Assembly (NCBI RefSeq): GCF_020524325.1
Contig: NZ_JAIVKY010000009.1
Coordinates: 186,001-250,000, forward strand
Direction of reading: 5' to 3'
DNA length: 64,000 bases
Origin: Sutcliffiella horikoshii
Lineage (GTDB): Bacteria; Bacillota; Bacilli; Bacillales; Bacillaceae_I
Below the pieces are notes generated by a model. The model was given only the letters and a program-made list of their open reading frames with translations. It did not search any database and was not told where the DNA came from. Within the stretch, counting starts at the first letter, position 1, and each line of letters begins with the position of its first letter. Below are positions 56,757-64,000 of this stretch, one piece after another. The position numbers were made by a program, and so were the translations under genes.

Positions 56757-58814
56757 TTGAAGAAATTATTTGGTGTGTTGCAGAAAGTCGGGAAGGCGTT
56801 AATGCTTCCGGTGGCGCTCCTACCGGCGGCGGGGATTTTGCTTGCGCTTGGGGCTGCTTTGAAAGAGGAGAATTTACTGGAGTTGATGCCGTTCCTTGGC
56901 GCGGATTGGATCCAGTTAGTGGCGAGCGTCATGGATGCTGCCGGAGGAATTGTATTTAGTAACCTCCCTGTACTCTTTGCCGTTGGGGTTGCAGTTGGAC
57001 TTGCTGGTGGTGAGGGGGTTGCCGCACTTGCCGCAATCATAGGTTACCTCATCATGAATGCAACGATGGGGGTTGTACTTGGAGTGGATGACGGGATGCT
57101 TGATGACCCGGCATACGCGAATGTGCTTGGAATTAACACGCTACAGAGTGGGGTGTTCGGTGGGGTAATTGTGGGTATCCTCGGGGCCTTCATGTACAAC
57201 AAGTACTACAATATCGAGCTGCCATCGTACCTTGGATTCTTCGCCGGCAAGCGGTTCATCCCCATTGCAACCGCTGCTTCGGCGGTTCTACTTGGAATCC
57301 TGATGTCCTTTGTATGGCCGCCAATTCAAGGTGGATTGAATACACTTTCAGAAAGTATGATTAATACCAACTTAACGCTATCTGCCTTTATTTTCGGTGT
57401 GATTGAACGTGCGTTGATACCATTCGGACTACATCATATTTTCTACTCGCCTTTCTGGTTTGAGTTCGGTTCCTATACGAACGAAGCTGGAGACATTGTC
57501 CGCGGGGACCAAGCGATATTCTTTGCGCAGCTGCGTGATGGAATTGAACCTACTGCAGGAACATTTATGACAGGTAAATTCCCGTTCATGATGTTTGGAC
57601 TTCCTGCTGCCGCGCTTGCGATCTACCACACAGCGCGTCCTGAAAAGAAAAAAGTGGTTGGGGGAATCATGGCGTCAGCTGCTCTTACCTCGTTTTTGAC
57701 AGGTATCACAGAACCAATTGAATTTTCGTTCCTGTTTGTGGCACCAGTGTTATTTGCGATTCACACTGTGTTTGCTGGGCTGTCATTTATGGTAATGCAT
57801 ATTTTAGATGTAAAAATTGGGATGACTTTCTCAGGTGGGGTTATCGACTACCTGCTCTTTGGAGTTGTGCCTAACCGAACGGACTGGTGGCTGGTAATAC
57901 CGGTCGGGCTTGTGTTCTCGGTCATTTACTATTTCGGTTTCCGCTTTGCAATTACAAAATTCAACCTTGGAACTCCTGGTCGCGAGGAAGTGGACGAGGA
58001 TGAAGATGGAGCATCTCCGACAACTGCAGGCGACCTCCCACATGATGTATTAGAGGCGATGGGTGGAAAGCAGAACATCTCCCATTTAGATGCTTGTATC
58101 ACAAGGCTTCGCGTTTCGGTAAACGAGATTTCCATGGTGGACAAAGCCCGCTTGAAAAAACTTGGTGCCTCCGGAGTTCTAGAAGTCGGCAACAACATCC
58201 AAGCCATTTTTGGACCAAAATCGGATACCCTTAAATCACAAATCAAAGATATTATGGATGGCAAAACTCCTCGTCCTGCTAAAACCGACTCCAACAAAGA
58301 AGTCGAGCAGCAAATTGAAGAGGTCAATCCGGATGCGATGCAGACCAAATCGACAGAAGGAGGATTTATCGCTCCGATTAAAGGCGAAATCAAACCGCTT
58401 GACGATGTGCCAGATCAAGTTTTCTCTGGAAAAATGATGGGTGACGGTTTTGCGATTGAACCTTCAGAAGGGCTTGTTGTCTCACCTGTTGACGGAAAAA
58501 TTGTCAACCTGTTTCCGACCAAGCATGCGATTGGGATTGAATCGAACGAAGGACACGAAATTTTAATCCACGTAGGGATTGATACCGTCAATCTAAAAGG
58601 CGAAGGTTTTGAAGCACTAGTTGCCCAGGGTGATACGGTGACAAAAGGTCAAGAGCTCCTTAAGTTTGATATGGACTTCATCGGGAAGAATGCTCCTTCA
58701 TTGATGACACCGATTGTGTTCACAAACTTAAAAGATGATGAAAAAGTGAAGTTGAACAAGCAAGGTGAAGTAGGATTAAAAGAAGAAGGAATTGTGGAGA
58801 TTTCTAAAGGATAA
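56757..58814 (+). CDS. ptsG: PTS glucose-family permease EIICBA
   Basis: 685 residues from a TTG with AGGAGG 7 bases upstream ([28 protein letters not shown]). Domains: EIIC membrane part (about 1-400, with the glucose-family [15 protein letters not shown]), EIIB with phospho-Cys447 (LDACITRLR), a linker, and EIIA with phospho-His605 ([10 protein letters not shown]). It takes up and phosphorylates glucose or a close analogue. The N-terminus and length fit PtsG better than NagE or MalX. No GlcT gene or clear RAT antiterminator hairpin is seen in the leader. Confidence 0.88.
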   Translation: MKKLFGVLQKVGKALMLPVALLPAAGILLALGAALKEENLLELMPFLGADWIQLVASVMDAAGGIVFSNLPVLFAVGVAVGLAGGEGVAALAAIIGYLIMNATMGVVLGVDDGMLDDPAYANVLGINTLQSGVFGGVIVGILGAFMYNKYYNIELPSYLGFFAGKRFIPIATAASAVLLGILMSFVWPPIQGGLNTLSESMINTNLTLSAFIFGVIERALIPFGLHHIFYSPFWFEFGSYTNEAGDIVRGDQAIFFAQLRDGIEPTAGTFMTGKFPFMMFGLPAAALAIYHTARPEKKKVVGGIMASAALTSFLTGITEPIEFSFLFVAPVLFAIHTVFAGLSFMVMHILDVKIGMTFSGGVIDYLLFGVVPNRTDWWLVIPVGLVFSVIYYFGFRFAITKFNLGTPGREEVDEDEDGASPTTAGDLPHDVLEAMGGKQNISHLDACITRLRVSVNEISMVDKARLKKLGASGVLEVGNNIQAIFGPKSDTLKSQIKDIMDGKTPRPAKTDSNKEVEQQIEEVNPDAMQTKSTEGGFIAPIKGEIKPLDDVPDQVFSGKMMGDGFAIEPSEGLVVSPVDGKIVNLFPTKHAIGIESNEGHEILIHVGIDTVNLKGEGFEALVAQGDTVTKGQELLKFDMDFIGKNAPSLMTPIVFTNLKDDEKVKLNKQGEVGLKEEGIVEISKG

Positions 58815-58822
58815 ATAGTAAA

Positions 58823-58849
58823 GGCGTCTCGATTGCACCTCGAGGCGTC
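58823..58849 (+). terminator. Intrinsic terminator of ptsG
   Basis: GGCGTCTCG pairs with CGAGGCGTC through two G-U pairs around a 9-base loop, followed by TTTTTTC. Confidence 0.8.
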
Positions 58850-58914
58850 TTTTTTCGGCCTGCCGTGTATGTTCATGATACAATAAAGTAAAATTCACCA
58901 AGGGAGGATCTATA

Positions 58915-59265
58915 ATGGAAAAACATCGCATCTACACGATGAGTTTTGCAAGCGTATACCCCCACTACGTTGCGAAGGCAGAGAGAAAAGGCCGTACGAA
59001 AGAAGAAGTCGATGAGATCATTCGATGGTTGACAGGCTACAGTCAGGAAGAGTTAGAAACGGTCATTGAAAAGAAAATGGACTTTGAAACCTTTTTTGCG
59101 GAAGCACCCCAAATGAACACTTCTCGAAGCTTAATTAAAGGAGTTGTTTGCGGCGTGCGAGTAGAAAACATCGAAGAACCAACTATGAGAGAAATCCGTT
59201 ACCTGGATAAGCTCATTGATGAATTAGCAAAAGGAAAAAAGATGGAGAAAATCTTACGAGCTTAG
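58915..59265 (+). CDS. DUF2200 family protein
   Basis: 116 residues with the full DUF2200 pattern: [49 protein letters not shown]...[12 protein letters not shown] and [24 protein letters not shown]. The family is soluble and uncharacterised. GGGAGG lies 8 bases ahead of the ATG. The stop codon is followed by a GGGGACAGGCAC element, whose first G is shared with the TAG stop. Confidence 0.88.
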   Translation: MEKHRIYTMSFASVYPHYVAKAERKGRTKEEVDEIIRWLTGYSQEELETVIEKKMDFETFFAEAPQMNTSRSLIKGVVCGVRVENIEEPTMREIRYLDKLIDELAKGKKMEKILRA

Positions 59266-59284
59266 GGGACAGGCACCTCGACAC
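59263..59284 (+). repeat. GGGGACAGGCAC element at the DUF2200 gene stop
   Basis: TAGGGGACAGGCACCTCGACAC; the TAG stop merges into the element, in the gene's orientation. Confidence 0.82.
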
Positions 59285-59350
59285 ACCTTAGCATTCGACA
59301 AAGAGACGTGGAATTTCCCTAATGGAGAAACAAACGATTTCCCAACATAC

Positions 59351-59610
59351 CTTTTTCAAAAGTTAATTTTCATTTTTTCGCTGAATCCCTTCTCTATCAA
59401 GGGGTTCTTTTTTTCTTTAACAAACGTTTGTTTAAAAAAACCTATTCCAAAATAAAGGTTTCCCGGGAAATTTGTCGTTTAAACATGAATAATGACAGGT
59501 TTGTGAATTATACCACTACACCTTTTTCAAAAGTTAATCTCTTAAAATAAGTTTTCTCCTTACAGCCCCATAGCTTTGAAAAATTCTTAATCAAACGTTT
59601 GTTTAAAAAT
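59351..59610. repeat. Two-part direct repeat at 171 bp with palindromic core
   Basis: ACCTTTTTCAAAAGTTAAT occurs at 59349 and 59520, and CAAACGTTTGTTTAAAAA (core palindrome CAAACGTTTG) at 59421 and 59592. Both pairs are exactly 171 bp apart, but the 50 bases between the two motifs are not conserved. A weak terminator-like hairpin (CCCTT...AAGGG, then TTCTTTTTTT) lies in the first copy at 59387-59413. No gene is found in 59266-59669. Confidence 0.7.
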
Positions 59611-59628
59611 TACTATATTAGTATGAAA

Positions 59629-59666
59629 AAAAGGACAGTCCCTTTTAACCAAAAGGCTGTCCTTTT
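59629..59666. terminator. Bidirectional intrinsic terminator
   Basis: AAAAGGACAG (59629) and CTGTCCTTTT (59657) enclose a second stem (CCTTTT/AAAAGG), with T-tracts possible on both strands. It ends the minus-strand DUF4190 gene. Confidence 0.88.
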
Positions 59667-59669
59667 CTA

Positions 59670-59975
59670 TTAACTAATGTCCATAATGAAATCCGTAGAC
59701 TTAAATATTAATAGACTAATTAAGATAATTATGAGAGGCAGAATGATTCCGACGAGGCTGCATATCAATCCTGCCTTCGCATATCCTCGTCCTGATTGAT
59801 CCGTTTTGTGAATCTCGTTTAACCCAATCACAGCAAGGACAAAACCTGGAACTGCAAAAAGCATGCTCAAAAAACTAATAACACAACAAACGATCGATAT
59901 GATACCGAGTATTAAAGAAAGAATAGCATTACTATTTAACTTTCCCGTCTCGGAATGTGAAACAGATTCATTCAT
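59670..59975 (-). CDS. DUF4190 domain membrane protein
   Basis: 101 residues. A polar N-terminus (NESVSHSETGKLNSN) precedes two hydrophobic hairpins with the DUF4190 marks AILSLILGIISIVCCVISF, GLNEIHKTDQSGRGYAKAGLICSLVGII. Function is unknown; the family is frequent in Firmicutes membranes. The start has AGGTGCAAAAAA ahead. Confidence 0.82.
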   Translation of the reverse strand: MNESVSHSETGKLNSNAILSLILGIISIVCCVISFLSMLFAVPGFVLAVIGLNEIHKTDQSGRGYAKAGLICSLVGIILPLIIILISLLIFKSTDFIMDIS

Positions 59976-60051
59976 TTTTTTGCACCTACCATTCTAATCC
60001 ACTGAATGTTAGAAAATAAATTTTTAGACTCTTACTGCATTATAGCTCTCA

Positions 60052-60261
60052 TTAGCTACAACACGCCACTACTTTTCTAGTATCCTTTTCCCTAATCCAG
60101 ATATCTCCATGCCTAATTTCGTAATTTATTTTTGCTTGATTTAATCGTTGGATCTGGTTGTCTGTTTTTTCTGTCCAGTAAACGTAAGTATCGTTGTTCT
60201 GTGAGCTGCAGGCAGAAAGTAAGACGAGGGAGAATAATCCTGTAATGATTAGATTTTTCAT
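60052..60261 (-). CDS. Small lipoprotein
   Basis: 69 residues: signal peptide and lipobox LLSAC (Cys18), then a short mature part (SSQNNDTYVYWTEKTDNQIQ, YEIRHGDIWIREKDT) ending ACCS. The ATG overlaps the stop of the hydrolase gene by 4 bases (ATGA). Function unknown. Confidence 0.7.
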   Translation of the reverse strand: MKNLIITGLFSLVLLSACSSQNNDTYVYWTEKTDNQIQRLNQAKINYEIRHGDIWIREKDTRKVVACCS

Positions 60262-60995
60262 GAGACGCTTTGAGATATGGTTTTCTGGTATATATGTAGA
60301 AAGCTTTCGAGTGTTTGAGAGTATAAATCCGGTTGTTCCCGATGCACTAAGTGTCCTGCAAACGGGATGACTGCTATATGGATATTAGGATTCTTTTCTT
60401 GAAAGATAATTGCAGAAGACACTTCGATGCTCTGTTTTTCTCCTACCAGACAAAGTGTAGGTATAGTCAGATTTCCTACATCCCCTATTTCTTCAAAAGG
60501 GTAAAAATCTTCTGCTTGGAACGAGTGTAATAACTCTTTCCAATCGTTATTACCATGAATGTCATTCAAAAAAGTAACAGCCTCTTCATTTTCAAACAAC
60601 TGTTCATGCGCTTCAGCTTCTTCATTTGATAGCTCGTCCCAGTTATCAGGTTTAATTGGAATGATACCAGAAAAACAAAGGGTGTCTACTTTTTCAGGGT
60701 AGCTCTTTGCAAATAAAAGTGCTGCCACTCCTCCCACTGATACTCCTGCAATATGACAGGAATCAATCTGGAGATGTGCTAATGTATCAAGAATATCTTT
60801 AGCGCAGTGACTAAAATACTTCTCTATACTTCCCCCTGATTTCCCATGCCCCCTTAAATCTGGGCGTATTACCATATACCCATTTTTTACAAAGTATTCT
60901 GTTTGCTCCATATATTCAGTTGTGCCAGTCATTCCTCCAGAATGTAATAACACTAGTGGTTTGCCTTGGCCAGATATCTCTGTATGTAAGATCAT
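60258..60995 (-). CDS. Alpha/beta hydrolase
   Basis: The ATG at 60995 follows AGGGGGG at 4-5 bases; an ATG at 61037 that overlaps the previous stop (TAATG) is a second possibility. The 245-residue product has the oxyanion motif LHSGGMTG, PDLRGHGKSGG, the nucleophile elbow GVSVGG, an acid near CLVGEKQS and the catalytic His in PFAGHLVH. It is an esterase- or lipase-like soluble enzyme of unknown substrate. It is the middle gene of a three-gene unit. Confidence 0.88.
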   Translation of the reverse strand: MILHTEISGQGKPLVLLHSGGMTGTTEYMEQTEYFVKNGYMVIRPDLRGHGKSGGSIEKYFSHCAKDILDTLAHLQIDSCHIAGVSVGGVAALLFAKSYPEKVDTLCFSGIIPIKPDNWDELSNEEAEAHEQLFENEEAVTFLNDIHGNNDWKELLHSFQAEDFYPFEEIGDVGNLTIPTLCLVGEKQSIEVSSAIIFQEKNPNIHIAVIPFAGHLVHREQPDLYSQTLESFLHIYQKTISQSVS

Positions 60996-61036
60996 TATTC
61001 CCCCCCTAATTTCATCTACAGACACTTTATTCCGCA

Positions 61037-61315
61037 TTAGACCAGCTCAATTATTGCTATAAATAAAAACAAAATCCCTAAAAAGTAATCAGTCCTATAG
61101 ACCTTCTTTTCCTCTCTGTAATAGTGCGATTCTACACCGTTCATAACATTCAAGAGTCCTACTATAAGAAAGACATAACCTAGATACGTGCCATTAAGAT
61201 TATCCCTAAATCCTATGATAAATAGTGCGATCATTGCTATAGCTAATATTATTCTTATTGCCATTAACGGCTTCGAACTTTTCGTCCGTTTTACTTTTTC
61301 AAAAAACAACCCCAT
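61037..61315 (-). CDS. Small membrane protein
   Basis: 92 residues with three hydrophobic helices (AIRIILAIAMIALFIIGF, YLGYVFLIVGLLNVMNGV, YFLGILFLFIAIIEL) and a basic loop (YYREEKKVYRTD). It is the first gene of the unit with the hydrolase and lipoprotein. Function unknown. Confidence 0.62.
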   Translation of the reverse strand: MGLFFEKVKRTKSSKPLMAIRIILAIAMIALFIIGFRDNLNGTYLGYVFLIVGLLNVMNGVESHYYREEKKVYRTDYFLGILFLFIAIIELV

Positions 61316-61515
61316 CTAGTACAACTCCCATTTAAATGCGGAATAGATATTCACACCTTACACCTCTTTTTTCTTATAGAAGAATGCTCGCTCAACAACT
61401 ACTTCGCGTAAATCAACAGGTGTTCCTACTAACTATACGAAATTTGTTAGGAAAAAGTTCCATGAATGACCAATTCTAAAGTTGTTGGATACTGTGGGAT
61501 TTTCAGGGAGCGGGT

Positions 61516-61685
61516 TCTCAATTACCGTTTCTCTTCTTACAAGCTGGTTTCGGGCGTTGAAAGCCCATCTCTGTTACCGTTTTCCTTCTCACATACTCGA
61601 TTAAGGCTTTGAGAAGGGCTCTCTGTTACCGATTATTGTTTTCAAACTCCATTCGGGATTTGAGAGGTCCTCTCTATTACCAAAC
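61516..61685. repeat. Phrase array, 52-bp period
   Basis: TCTCAATTACCG (61516), TCTCTGTTACCG (61568), TCTCTGTTACCG (61620) and TCTCTATTACCA (61671) follow at steps of 52, 52 and 51. Each is preceded by GAGA-type text that can pair with TCTC (for example GAGAGGTCCTCTC). It accounts for most of the 417-base gap 61316-61732. Confidence 0.8.
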
Positions 61686-61732
61686 CCTTATTGAACACCA
61701 AAGTTTGCTAACAGAGGCACACCTTTTTAAAA

Positions 61733-62578
61733 TCACCTCTGATTTGATTGAGAGTTATAACCTATTGACTTTACTAGATTGATTTCTTCTAATATCCCAT
61801 CCCGATCATCAACCCTGAACACTACTTTGTCTACCATTTTCTTTATCCCGTATGACCCTCTCATTTCCACCGGCTCTTTCAAGACAATCTCAAGATGAGG
61901 AGAGTCTAGTTTCAATAAAGAATAGTACGTACTTTTAGGAATCTTCATCCCTAACTCTATTTCTTTTGCCCGGTTGATTTGCTCAATGTTGGCGATATCT
62001 AAAGTAATACTACTTTGGAAACCTAGTCGGATGATCATTTTCCCTTGCGTGATCATATGCGGTAGGTGTTTTGTTGATTTGTAAAACCCTATCAAATATA
62101 GAATTCCATACACATTGAGTAAGGTGAAGACCCACGCTATCACATCATTCCACTTTTGCAAAAGATAATGAAAAAGCACACCTTCTCCAGATATTAAAAT
62201 AGCAAAAACAATTATGAAAGTTTTCATCTCTGAGCTTTGATGGTAAGTATATGCTTTTCCGTTCTTGTCAGCTGATTGAGATTTTTCAAACCAAGCTAGT
62301 AATGAAAAATAAAAAACATTGAGCTCCGTAATAACAAACTCTATTAAAATTGATTTACCTAACTTCTGCTCCAAGACTGTCCTAATTTTACTGCTGAAAT
62401 CGTATTGCTCTTTGCTACTCTTATTTTTCAAACCAATAATGCCTTTTATAACACTAAAAATAATGTATGTTACAATGCATGCTTATAGTGCTATCACTAT
62501 CCAGAACAGGTCGCTTAAATATGTCCTCCCCCAAAATAGTAATAGCCCTAGAGCAATTAACAGAGCGAATTTCTTTAT
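61733..62578 (-). pseudogene. Membrane-protein gene interrupted by a stop codon
   Basis: A single reading frame runs from an ATA at 62578, placed about 9 bases after GAGGGG where an ATG would be expected, through KKFALLIALGLLLFWGRTYLSDLFWIVIAL to a TAA at 62485. It continues in frame as ACIVTYIIFSVIKGIIG into the 232-residue frame that could restart at TTG 62431. The downstream part has further helices (MKTFIIVFAILISGEGVLFHYLL, TLLNVYGILYLIGFY) and a soluble C-terminus. The parts look like one membrane protein with a lost start and a nonsense mutation; the TTG product may still be made. Confidence 0.55.
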
Positions 62579-62605
62579 GTTGGTAACCCCTCTTCACTAG
62601 AAAAA

Positions 62606-62884
62606 TTAGTAACTACACCCTACCCCTAGCATCGTCAGGAAAAATCCTATCACCAATAAAATTAATGTTGCCTTAGCAAAGTTTTTTAAGTTTTCGTTGT
62701 GATCACCAAATGCTAGGACCAGTAGAACGATGAACCCAACAAATGGGATTGCGATAAGAATCAAAACAACAAGCCAAGTCCCAATTGTTACCTCACTCTC
62801 ATCCCAGCTGTGGCGAGTTGGGGTGTGACCGCGGCTATCCAAATGTGATTGTTTGTAATGATAATCATTGTAATCCAATGACAT
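62606..62884 (-). CDS. Small membrane protein
   Basis: 92 residues. A polar N-terminus (SLDYNDYHYKQSHLDSRGHT) is followed by two hydrophobic helices (GTWLVVLILIAIPFVGFIVLLVLAF and ATLILLVIGFFLTMLGVG) separated by GDHNENLKNFAK. Related small proteins occur widely in Bacillus without known function. It follows the next upstream gene by 20 bases. Confidence 0.65.
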   Translation of the reverse strand: MSLDYNDYHYKQSHLDSRGHTPTRHSWDESEVTIGTWLVVLILIAIPFVGFIVLLVLAFGDHNENLKNFAKATLILLVIGFFLTMLGVGCSY

Positions 62885-62904
62885 CCTCCTCTCACTCGAG
62901 AAAA

Positions 62905-63192
62905 CTAATTAAGTATCTCTAACCAACTCGGATAATCAAACTGGCCGTTAGAAATTTGAAAGAACCCTCCATAGACCCCTAAATGGGTAATACCGTGTTC
63001 CCCCGCAACTACTGGAGTGTAGGCAGAAAAGAGAAAGAAGTTCACGCGTTCCACTTCCACTTCCAGCCCCTCAGGCCACTTTTCATAAAATGGCTCCCCT
63101 GTCATCTCAAGGTACTCTTCCTCACTGGGGTTAGTGAGTACAGCTACCATCAACAAGGTAAACACCAAAAACAATAAACTATATTTCTTCAC
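62905..63192 (-). CDS. Small secreted or membrane-anchored protein (DUF4359-like)
   Basis: 95 residues. An N-terminal hydrophobic segment (YSLLFLVFTLLMVAVLTNP) is followed at once by TNPSEEEYLEM, the start expected for DUF4359-type proteins, and a beta-rich end (VNFFLFSAYTPVV, HLGVYGGFFQI). The family assignment is tentative. It begins 5 bases after the permease stop, so both are on one transcript. Confidence 0.6.
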   Translation of the reverse strand: MKKYSLLFLVFTLLMVAVLTNPSEEEYLEMTGEPFYEKWPEGLEVEVERVNFFLFSAYTPVVAGEHGITHLGVYGGFFQISNGQFDYPSWLEILN

Positions 63193-63197
63193 TCAGA

Positions 63198-64000
63198 TCA
63201 CACCCCAAACCGACTAAAGTGCCTTCTTAATCCCTCACCCAAAATATTAAACGTCAAAATAACATACATGATCGCAAATGCTGCGGCGGCTGGAATCCAC
63301 ACGGCCGTAAAGATATCTTTGCGGGCATCTCCTAAAATTGTCGGCCAGTTGAAGCTTGTGTTGACCAATTGAAACATCCCTCCAGGCGGAACCTCCACAA
63401 ACTGCATCGTAATGAAAATAGAGAAAATCCCGAGCTGACCGATGATCAAAGCCACTCTTCCAATATCAAAGCAAAAATTAACCAACATGGTTGGCAGCAA
63501 CGTCGGCAAAAAGTGATTCTTGGCAATGCCTATGTTTGATAGTCCGATCGTTCTCGCTGCATCAATATACGGTTTATTTTTCACATGAATTAATTGATCG
63601 CGAATGGTCACACCAACACGCCCCACTTCCACCAATGCTATGCTGAAAATGACAATCCAGAACCTGTTTTCCGCATAAATTAAAAGTGGTAGATTAAACG
63701 CTAAGATGGCAAAGAAAATTACCGGCATGCTGGAGAAAATCTGATCCCATACGTTAAGCATGTTGGAAATAACGCGTCCTCCTAGTGATGCAATTGCACC
63801 AAGTACAACACCCACAACATATCGAATGCTCGTAATTAAAAAAATAAGCAATAATGTATCCTTAGCTCCCATGACAAGAAGACTTACCATGTTTCTTCCT
63901 TCATGGTCAGAGCCAAGCGGGAAGTCTGCCGATGGTGGGAATGGCGCAGATACAATACCTCCAGCCTCTGGGAAGATTAATCGCTTGCCTTCCAATCCTT
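63198..64000 (-). CDS. Oligopeptide-type ABC transporter permease, 5' end outside window
   Basis: At least 266 residues continuing past the right edge. The conserved loop PSADFPLGSDHEGRNMVSLL, which normally follows the first helix at about residue 70-90, lies only about 25 residues from the edge, so the N-terminal part is missing. Five helices and an EAA-like loop (ARTIGLSNIGIAKNHFLPT) place it in the OppC/DppC group. Partner genes should lie just to the right. Confidence 0.82.
   Translation of the reverse strand, partial: GLEGKRLIFPEAGGIVSAPFPPSADFPLGSDHEGRNMVSLLVMGAKDTLLLIFLITSIRYVVGVVLGAIASLGGRVISNMLNVWDQIFSSMPVIFFAILAFNLPLLIYAENRFWIVIFSIALVEVGRVGVTIRDQLIHVKNKPYIDAARTIGLSNIGIAKNHFLPTLLPTMLVNFCFDIGRVALIIGQLGIFSIFITMQFVEVPPGGMFQLVNTSFNWPTILGDARKDIFTAVWIPAAAAFAIMYVILTFNILGEGLRRHFSRFGV

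Noticed and set aside
62857-62869. Fur-box core AATGATAATCATT
   Set aside because: It lies inside codons of the gene at 62606 (YNDYHY) rather than at a promoter; the codons alone explain it.

Overview
The window is low-GC, gene-dense DNA from a Bacillaceae bacterium. The evidence is AGGAGG-type ribosome binding sites, frequent GTG and TTG starts, SigA-like promoters, intrinsic terminators and gene sets typical of Bacillus (fosB, helD, phoD-tatA-tatC, the ywqN/ywqM divergent pair, an EIICBA ptsG, gvpU). A marine or soil sporeformer related to Bacillus/Sutcliffiella is plausible, but the species cannot be fixed from this sequence. No rRNA, tRNA, CRISPR array or intact insertion sequence was found.

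Layout. 1-6.5 kb: small accessory genes (P-loop kinase-like protein, membrane proteins, methyltransferase, lipoprotein, zinc ribbon, fosB, GNAT). 6.5-14 kb: small membrane gene, helD, an SDR with a clear operator, an MFS exporter, a stay-green homologue, a dihydrouridine synthase. 14.0-22.8 kb: a manganese-oxidation (mnx) type locus, in which a 1223-residue multicopper oxidase (MnxG type) follows two small partners (MnxF and MnxE type), a larger protein with similar small beta-rich domains and two paralogous membrane proteins, and precedes a SCO copper chaperone; two Cys-containing proteins of the same style flank it. 23.0-32.6 kb: a nine-gene minus-strand peptide-use operon (IclR regulator, S66 LD-carboxypeptidase, substrate-binding protein, Dpp/Opp-type ABC transporter, M20 amidohydrolase, creatininase-family amidase). 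An IclR-type operator before iclR recurs before a neighbouring GNAT gene. 33.9-41.7 kb: rlmD, an XRE/DUF2975 membrane module, acetyltransferases, a DUF402 protein, a histidine phosphatase and a lipoprotein. 41.8-44.7 kb: phoD-tatA-tatC. 45-59 kb: nitroreductase with a Fur-like box, heptad-repeat protein, DDAH-like enzyme, LysE exporter, orphan gvpU, MFS and amino-acid permeases, ywqN/ywqM, GNAT/DinB pair, ptsG, DUF2200. 59.6-64 kb: small membrane proteins, an alpha/beta hydrolase operon, a disrupted membrane-protein gene and the 3' part of an oligopeptide-type permease.

The most unusual layer is between the genes. (1) About twenty copies of a 20-25 bp element (GGGGACAGGCAC...GACCCA) are scattered through the window; many sit directly on or after a stop codon in the same orientation as the gene, and three encode the C-terminal residues of proteins (HelD, an MFS transporter, TatC). 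(2) Nine intergenic arrays each repeat their own degenerate phrase, yet all share one of two periods, about 52 bp or about 21 bp (close to 5 and 2 turns of B-DNA). Several fold as tandem hairpins and one shows compensatory changes in both arms. Six of the nine lie within about 80 bp of a GGGGACAGGCAC element. (3) Three terminators share one AGCCGAGAAT stem and each follows a GGGGACAGGCAC copy. I know of no named system that explains the constant-period arrays.
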